From CANKJK01 sp964400405 (GTDB taxonomy: Bacteria > Acidobacteriota > Vicinamibacteria > Vicinamibacterales > UBA2999), in NCBI GenBank assembly GCA_964400405.1, contig CAYNUO010000004.1, positions 1 through 64,000 of the forward strand: DNA of 64,000 nucleotides, given 5' to 3'. The notes beneath the pieces are model-generated. The model worked only from the letters and a program-made list of their open reading frames with translations, made no database searches and was not told the DNA's origin. Position 1 is the first letter of the stretch, and every line of letters begins with the position of its first letter. This document shows positions 59,390-64,000 of the stretch, piece after piece. A program made the translations under genes and the position numbers.

Positions 59390-60823
59390 CTAGTCGACCC
59401 TGATCCGAATGTTCCGCCACATGATCGTGCCGCCCTGATACTGAAACATGATGTATCCGGGGTCGGTGATCGTGTGCTCGACGGTGTTGGTCAGCGCGCC
59501 GTTCAGATAGGCCTGGATCTGACCGTTCGCAGAGACGATCCGCACCTCGTTCCAGTATCCGGGTCCCTTGCTGACGCGCTTGGCGGTCGCCGGATCGTAC
59601 TTCTGCTTGATGTTCACGGCCATGCCGGCGGCGCGCATGATGGCGTCACTGGCGCCCTCGATCTCGATGGCACGCGGCCACATCCGCTGCTCCTGCCCGA
59701 ACAGCAGATACCCACTGCTGCCCGTGCTGACCTCCTCGTCGCCGGGCTCGTGGTCGAACGGCGGCTCCCAGCGGTACTCGAGCCGCAACTCGAAGTTCTT
59801 GTACTTGTCGACGGTCGACCAGTAGCCGTGCTGACGGCCGCGACCGACGAGCATGCCGTCCTCGACGTGGAACGATTCCGGCGTGGTCTTCCCACAGCCC
59901 TGCGGCGCCGGCGTGCAGTTCATGCCGAAGAGGAACGTCATGCCCGTGAAGTCCTTGCCATTGAACAGGGGCTTGAAGCCGGGCTCGACGACCGGCTTCG
60001 GCTCGGTCAGCTTCATCCGGCGCAGCGTCGCGCCATCCATGGGCAGGTCGGTCCTGCCAGCCTTGAAGCCTGCTTCCTTGAGCAGGTACGCCACGATCTC
60101 GAGTTTCTGCGCCGGGCTGACCGAGTCCACGTCCCACGCGGGCATCGCTTCGCGGATTCTGGCGAAGAGGTGGTACACGCTCTCGTGCCCACGAATGGAC
60201 GCCCGTGAGACCTGGGGCGAGACCATGCGCGTCGGCCCGACATTGAAGCCGCGGAGCGGCTCGTCGGGCTTCTTCGTGTCCGCGTTGCCGACGTTGTGGC
60301 AGAACATGCAGTGGCGCCGGAACAGCATCGCGCCACGCCCTGCCTGATCCTCGGAGAAGCTGACCGGAAGGGGCGAGCGATCCGCTCCCTTCACCGCCGG
60401 GCCGCGCTCGGCAGGGGGCAGGGTCAGAGCCGCAAGCTCCGCCGTGCCGGCTGGGACCCTGGCGCGCTGCAGCATGTAGGCAAGGACGTCCGCGTTCTGC
60501 TGAGGCGACAGGCCGCCAGGGCTCGTGAGCGGCATCGTGGTCTGGATGACCGTCAGCAGCTCGGCGACCGTCCGGTGCTTCCAGCGGGCGAAGAGCTCGG
60601 GAGCCTGAAGGCCAGGCGCGAAATCGGTGCCCTCGAGATTCGCCCCGTGACACTGCGCGCAGTGTTCAGCGTAGAGAGGCCCGCCGCGCGAGGCCTGCTG
60701 AGCCGTGTACTGGGCGCCGGCGATGGGCGCGGGCTGCGCCGCCGCACGCGTAAACCAACCATCGGCACCGAGGAGCAGCGCCGTCGCCAGCGCGCCTGTC
60801 AGACAAAGGGATCGCATGTTCAT
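59390..60823 (-). CDS. Secreted diheme cytochrome c fused to DUF1080 domain
   Basis: 477 residues. Signal peptide ends near RAAAQ; cytochrome modules with CAQCH at 55-59 (ligand region TTMPLTSPGGLSPQQ) and CMFCH at 172-176 (REAMPAWDVD); DUF1080 domain from about 280 (FKPLFNGKDFTGMTFLFGMN; GYLLFGQEQRMWPRAIEIEG; GYWNEVRIVSANGQIQAYLN; GTIMWRNIRIRVD). Same architecture as 40086-41486. Compared with that paralogue the DUF1080 part has an extra loop (EPPFDHEPGDEEVSTGSS). Downstream of the NHL gene by 29 bp on the same strand, so one operon with 60853 and 62078. Confidence 0.9.
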   Translation of the reverse strand: MNMRSLCLTGALATALLLGADGWFTRAAAQPAPIAGAQYTAQQASRGGPLYAEHCAQCHGANLEGTDFAPGLQAPELFARWKHRTVAELLTVIQTTMPLTSPGGLSPQQNADVLAYMLQRARVPAGTAELAALTLPPAERGPAVKGADRSPLPVSFSEDQAGRGAMLFRRHCMFCHNVGNADTKKPDEPLRGFNVGPTRMVSPQVSRASIRGHESVYHLFARIREAMPAWDVDSVSPAQKLEIVAYLLKEAGFKAGRTDLPMDGATLRRMKLTEPKPVVEPGFKPLFNGKDFTGMTFLFGMNCTPAPQGCGKTTPESFHVEDGMLVGRGRQHGYWSTVDKYKNFELRLEYRWEPPFDHEPGDEEVSTGSSGYLLFGQEQRMWPRAIEIEGASDAIMRAAGMAVNIKQKYDPATAKRVSKGPGYWNEVRIVSANGQIQAYLNGALTNTVEHTITDPGYIMFQYQGGTIMWRNIRIRVD

Positions 60824-60852
60824 GACTCGTCAAGTGTAGGAAGAAGAAGCCG

Positions 60853-62040
60853 TCAGCGCTCCAACAGGAACCGCTGTACCCGGTTGCTGTCGGCCGTGGA
60901 GCTCACATAGAGATTGCCTTTGGAATCGGTGTCGAGGAGGTGCGGCGTAATGATCTCGCCCGTGCCGCGCCCAGGCCCGACGCCGATCGTGCCGACGAGT
61001 CTGCCTGTCTTCCGCTCGAGGATCCTGACCACGTTGTTGCCAAGGTCAGAGTTGAACAGGTAGGTCTGCGCGGGGTCGCGGGACAGGGCAAGGTCGGCCG
61101 TGCGCTGCCTGGCCACCGTGCCATTCTCGGGATTGATCGGGATGGTCTGTTTGTAGTTTCCGAGCTTGTCGAACACCTCGATCTTGCTCAGCGTGCGGTC
61201 GCACGCATAGACCAGGCCATCCTTGCTGACCGCGACGCAGTGGGGATGCCCCCCGCCGGTCTTCGAGAACTGCCCCGGCCCGTCGCCCGCGGACCCATAC
61301 TGCCGCACGAACTTCCCCTTGCTGTCGAAAACGACGACCCGGTGATTTCCATATCCGTCGGCGATGTAGATGTTCCCACGCTGGCCCGTGACCGGATCGC
61401 GGTCCCGATCGACGCGTATCCCTGCCGGGTAGTTGAGCAGCGTCTTGCTGCTGTTCAGGCTCACGGCCTCCCCGCACGTCGGAGGAGGCACGACGCCGGT
61501 CAGGTTGGGCTCATTGGGCTTGGGGTTCCTGCTCGCGTCGCCGTCGCAGACTCCGGCCTCCCCGATCTGTAACAACAGCTTCTTGCCGTCGTGGGACCAC
61601 TTCTGCGCCACCGACGTGCCCACCAGCCACACGTTGTCCTCGTTGTCCACGGTGCAGCCGTGCGCGTACGGCAGGACGGCGGGTGAGCCCTTCGTCTTGT
61701 TGCCCCAGCTGTTGATCACGTTGCCGGCGTAATCGAAGACGATGACCTCCGGCGAGTACATGCCGGACATGGATTCGTAGGTGCCCAGCTTCGGCCAGAG
61801 ACGGTTGAACGTGAAGATGTGGTCGTGCGAGTCCACGCAGACGCCACCGACCTGCCCGGGGAGCCAGCGGCGCAACTGCCCCTGGCTGTCCTTCTCCTGC
61901 GGAAGGGGTTTGGGCCACCACGGATCGGCCGTGAACCGGGGAACCTTGACCGCCTCCTCCGCCCGCGGCGCGGGCGAGGTCGCGCCTACTGCCATTACCA
62001 CTGCAGCCCAGACCGCGAACACTCTGATTGTGCGCACCAT
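60853..62040 (-). CDS. Secreted NHL-repeat beta-propeller protein
   Basis: 395 residues from ATG 62040 (GGGACGGAG upstream); an ATG at 62070 would add 10 residues. Signal peptide ends at APRAEE. Shares DPWWPKPLPQEKDSQGQ with 44227-45363 and the same blades (DSHDHIFTFNRLWPKLGTYE; HGCTVDNEDNVWLVGTSVAQ; GNIYIADGYGNHRVVVFDSK; HPHCVAVSKDGLVYACDRTL; DSKGNLYVSSTADSNRVQRF). It has an extra cysteine-containing insert (VCDGDASRNPKPNEPNLTGV, PPPTCGE) between blades. 37 bp after the stop of the large propeller gene. Confidence 0.92.
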   Translation of the reverse strand: MVRTIRVFAVWAAVVMAVGATSPAPRAEEAVKVPRFTADPWWPKPLPQEKDSQGQLRRWLPGQVGGVCVDSHDHIFTFNRLWPKLGTYESMSGMYSPEVIVFDYAGNVINSWGNKTKGSPAVLPYAHGCTVDNEDNVWLVGTSVAQKWSHDGKKLLLQIGEAGVCDGDASRNPKPNEPNLTGVVPPPTCGEAVSLNSSKTLLNYPAGIRVDRDRDPVTGQRGNIYIADGYGNHRVVVFDSKGKFVRQYGSAGDGPGQFSKTGGGHPHCVAVSKDGLVYACDRTLSKIEVFDKLGNYKQTIPINPENGTVARQRTADLALSRDPAQTYLFNSDLGNNVVRILERKTGRLVGTIGVGPGRGTGEIITPHLLDTDSKGNLYVSSTADSNRVQRFLLER

Positions 62041-62077
62041 ACTCCGTCCCTGTTGATGATTCAGTTCCATTGACGTG

Positions 62078-64000
62078 CTACTTCGCCAGCGGGGTCGGCC
62101 GGTACTGAATGTGAACCGCCCTGGGGCGCGTACCCTTGCCGCCTTCCATGTGCCAGGGCGCAATCAGGCTGTAGCCCTGCCACAGGCCGCGCCCCTTCCA
62201 GCCGATCTTCTCGTCGTCGATACGACCATCGCCAAGGCGGGTGAAGAACCCGAGAGGATAGGGCATCCGGATCACGACCATCTCCCGGGTCTCCGGGAGG
62301 AACGCGATCGTCGAGTCCGAGTTGCTGCCCATCACCATCGGCACGTTCGCGCCGAGCCCGAGCGTGTTGAACTGATCCACCCACGCGTAGTAGTGCATGT
62401 CGGCGCTGCTGTTCTCGGCATTGACGAAGCCCGGTCCAGGCGTCTTGTAGAAGGTCCATCCCTCCGGGCAGTGCTGCCCGTCGGCAACCTGCGGCCCTCT
62501 GAGGACCTTGCACTTCCGGCGGTCGAAACTGGCCAGATGCCCGCTCTGCAGGCCGGCCCAGACGACGCCGTTCCGATCGACGTCTCCCCCGCGCGGCTCA
62601 AAGCCGGCCGCTCCGGGCGGCAGCGCATACCACTCGCCGAGCGCCGATTGCGGTGGATTCTTGCCAAGGGTCCACCGGTACACCCCCCCGGCTGAAATCC
62701 CCCACATCGCGTCGTCGACCGGGCTGGCGGCCAGGCCATAGGAGCCGCCGTTGATCCGCAGGTCCTTGTCTGGTGCGAGCGTGACCTTCTGCTTGGCGCC
62801 AGGCCTCGTGGCCGCCTCGGGGTCGTCCGAATCGCCCTGCCCACTCCGCTCGACCCAGGCATCGGCCTTCCCGTTGCCATTCGTATCGAGGATGAACGGA
62901 ATCCAGCCCTGCGAGCCGGCCTCATCGCCTGTCTCGTCGAACTGGCGGGTCTTGATGTACCCCGTCCCGCTCCACAGGGTGTTGTCCGCGTCGTCGTCGA
63001 ACACGAGGTGGTGCGTGCTGAAGCACGTGTTGACCGTGGTGACCTTCTCAGTCTTCGGATCGTAGACGGCAACCTGACGACCGGATGTGTTGAGCGGGAA
63101 GTACTTCGCCGACGGGTGGCTTGATCCCGCCTTGCAGAAGTCCGGGTTCTGTGCCCCGCGTATCGCGGACGTGACCCAGACGCGACCCTTGTGGTCCATC
63201 ATCGGATTGTGCACGTCGCCACGGCCCTTCCAGATCAGCTCCTCGCTCCAGTACGGCGAGGGTTTCGGCATGCCTGAACCAGCACTGAGGCGCTTGTCCT
63301 GGTCGCGGAGCGGTACGGTTGCCACCCGGCGAACCGTGTTGCGGACCGGATCGAGCTCATTGAGATCAGGACTGTTGTACCGGTTATTGCTATAGACCTT
63401 CCCGTAGGCGTTCAGGCGGGGGTTGCGGCGGTCGGTCGACGTCAGGTCGTGGATGTACTCCACCGGATCCGACCAGTCCCACTGTGTGATGACGACGTTG
63501 CGTTCCTTGCCCTGCGGGCGAGGCGGCACGGGCGGCAGGGCCCCGCGCGAGATCCGGTCGCTCCAGGCCGCGAAGAGGCCAAGGGCCTTCTGACGCCCGA
63601 AGGCGTTCAGCATGCCCGTCATCTGCCCGCCCTGCTGACCCGACAGGGTCCGGCGGTCCCACGCCTGCACGGAGTCGGCAAAGCGCCCGAGGGATTCCGG
63701 AATCTCGCGCGTGGCCTTGTTGCCAAGCTGGTGGCACGGGACGCATCCGGACTTGACCTGCGCGATCCAATCGCTCTGGCTCCTCATGCCGGTGCCGATG
63801 CCATTTCCCTGAGGACCCGTTCCAGGGAACTCGCTGGCTTTCGGCACTTCCAGCAGCGAGAACCAGTAGTTCGCCGGGTAGTACTCGGCCGCCGCCGCGG
63901 CGCTTGGCGCTGGTACCGCCTTCAGATCCAGGCGCTGCCCCGGCGCGGCGTCGACCCGTGGGGAGTCGACCAGTCCATAGCCGCGAACAAAGACCTTGTA
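62078..64000 (-). CDS. Secreted cytochrome/propeller protein with carboxypeptidase-regulatory region, 5' end beyond window
   Basis: The frame is open from the right edge to 62078, about 640 residues; the N-terminus is outside. The visible start reads YKVFVRGYGLVDSPRVDA, typical of the region after an Ig/carboxypeptidase-regulatory-like domain, then a heme motif CVPCH (QVKSGCVPCHQLGNKATREI). A large propeller follows (GDVHNPMMDHKGRVWVTSAI; STHHLVFDDDADNTLWSGTG; GGDVDRNGVVWAGLQSGHLA; SIAFLPETREMVVIRMPYP-like end strands). The order matches the 573-residue protein at 1900-3621. It is the first visible gene of the operon running through NHL and cytochrome-DUF1080 genes. A Ca-like DTNGNGKADAW loop interrupts one blade. 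Confidence 0.88.
   Translation of the reverse strand, partial: YKVFVRGYGLVDSPRVDAAPGQRLDLKAVPAPSAAAAAEYYPANYWFSLLEVPKASEFPGTGPQGNGIGTGMRSQSDWIAQVKSGCVPCHQLGNKATREIPESLGRFADSVQAWDRRTLSGQQGGQMTGMLNAFGRQKALGLFAAWSDRISRGALPPVPPRPQGKERNVVITQWDWSDPVEYIHDLTSTDRRNPRLNAYGKVYSNNRYNSPDLNELDPVRNTVRRVATVPLRDQDKRLSAGSGMPKPSPYWSEELIWKGRGDVHNPMMDHKGRVWVTSAIRGAQNPDFCKAGSSHPSAKYFPLNTSGRQVAVYDPKTEKVTTVNTCFSTHHLVFDDDADNTLWSGTGYIKTRQFDETGDEAGSQGWIPFILDTNGNGKADAWVERSGQGDSDDPEAATRPGAKQKVTLAPDKDLRINGGSYGLAASPVDDAMWGISAGGVYRWTLGKNPPQSALGEWYALPPGAAGFEPRGGDVDRNGVVWAGLQSGHLASFDRRKCKVLRGPQVADGQHCPEGWTFYKTPGPGFVNAENSSADMHYYAWVDQFNTLGLGANVPMVMGSNSDSTIAFLPETREMVVIRMPYPLGFFTRLGDGRIDDEKIGWKGRGLWQGYSLIAPWHMEGGKGTRPRAVHIQYRPTPLAK

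Noticed and set aside
1..64000. CRISPR array, tRNA, rRNA, insertion sequence or phage genes
   Set aside because: Looked for on both strands by eye; no regularly spaced repeats, cloverleaf-like GTTCRA loops, transposase or integrase motifs were found.

Overview
The window is GC-rich (clearly above 60% by eye), densely coded bacterial DNA that looks like a scaffold from an Acidobacteriota genome, most likely class Vicinamibacteria. This rests on gene content: TonB-dependent receptors with an N-terminal carboxypeptidase-regulatory domain, many secreted cytochrome c fusions, PSD/PSCyt proteins (DUF1587/1595/1592/1588/1585), HXXSHH proteins (DUF1552), secreted ankyrin proteins and PQQ-type propellers. 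Two runs of exactly 100 N (39376-39475 and 57521-57620) are scaffold gaps, so gene content there is unknown. I saw no rRNA, tRNA, CRISPR array, transposase or phage gene.

Layout. 1-845: start of a DUF1592 gene running off the left edge. 965-8247: remnant of a cyclase-family gene under a NarL-type response regulator, then a TonB receptor with a cytochrome/Vgb-like propeller gene, and a divergent HxlR-VOC-VOC regulator. 8304-14181: first PSD module (DUF1592, DUF1552, frameshifted SnoaL-like gene) with a divergent ankyrin gene. 14441-20417: cupin, truncated VOC protein, a TAXI-histidine kinase-response regulator block with broken genes on both sides, and an NHL propeller. 20535-22921: octaheme cytochrome plus a small membrane protein. 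23018-28069: second TonB receptor and a PQQ-type propeller. 28140-38622: a six-gene operon made of two tandem ankyrin-DUF1592-DUF1552 modules. 38752-46005 and 57808-64000: two related redox loci with diheme cytochrome-DUF1080 fusions, NHL propellers and a shared secreted protein family; the first also has a PQQ dehydrogenase and a c-type cytochrome. 46084-57647: cytochromes, small secreted proteins, a carboxylesterase, VOC proteins, a CMD-like protein, a bicupin and an MFS transporter.

How it may work together. Nearly every structural gene has a Sec, Tat or lipoprotein signal, so the window encodes a periplasmic/outer-membrane catabolic programme. TonB receptors import a ligand; secreted DUF1592/DUF1552, DUF1080, PQQ and esterase proteins act on it; c-type cytochromes carry electrons away; VOC, cupin, CMD and NIPSNAP proteins suggest aromatic or polyketide-like intermediates. 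The substrate cannot be read from sequence. The strongest candidate for an undescribed system is the thrice-repeated module of a secreted ankyrin protein, a two-heme DUF1592 protein and a Tat-exported HXXSHH protein. Next are the TAXI-kinase-regulator triad and the HxlR regulator fused to two VOC domains.
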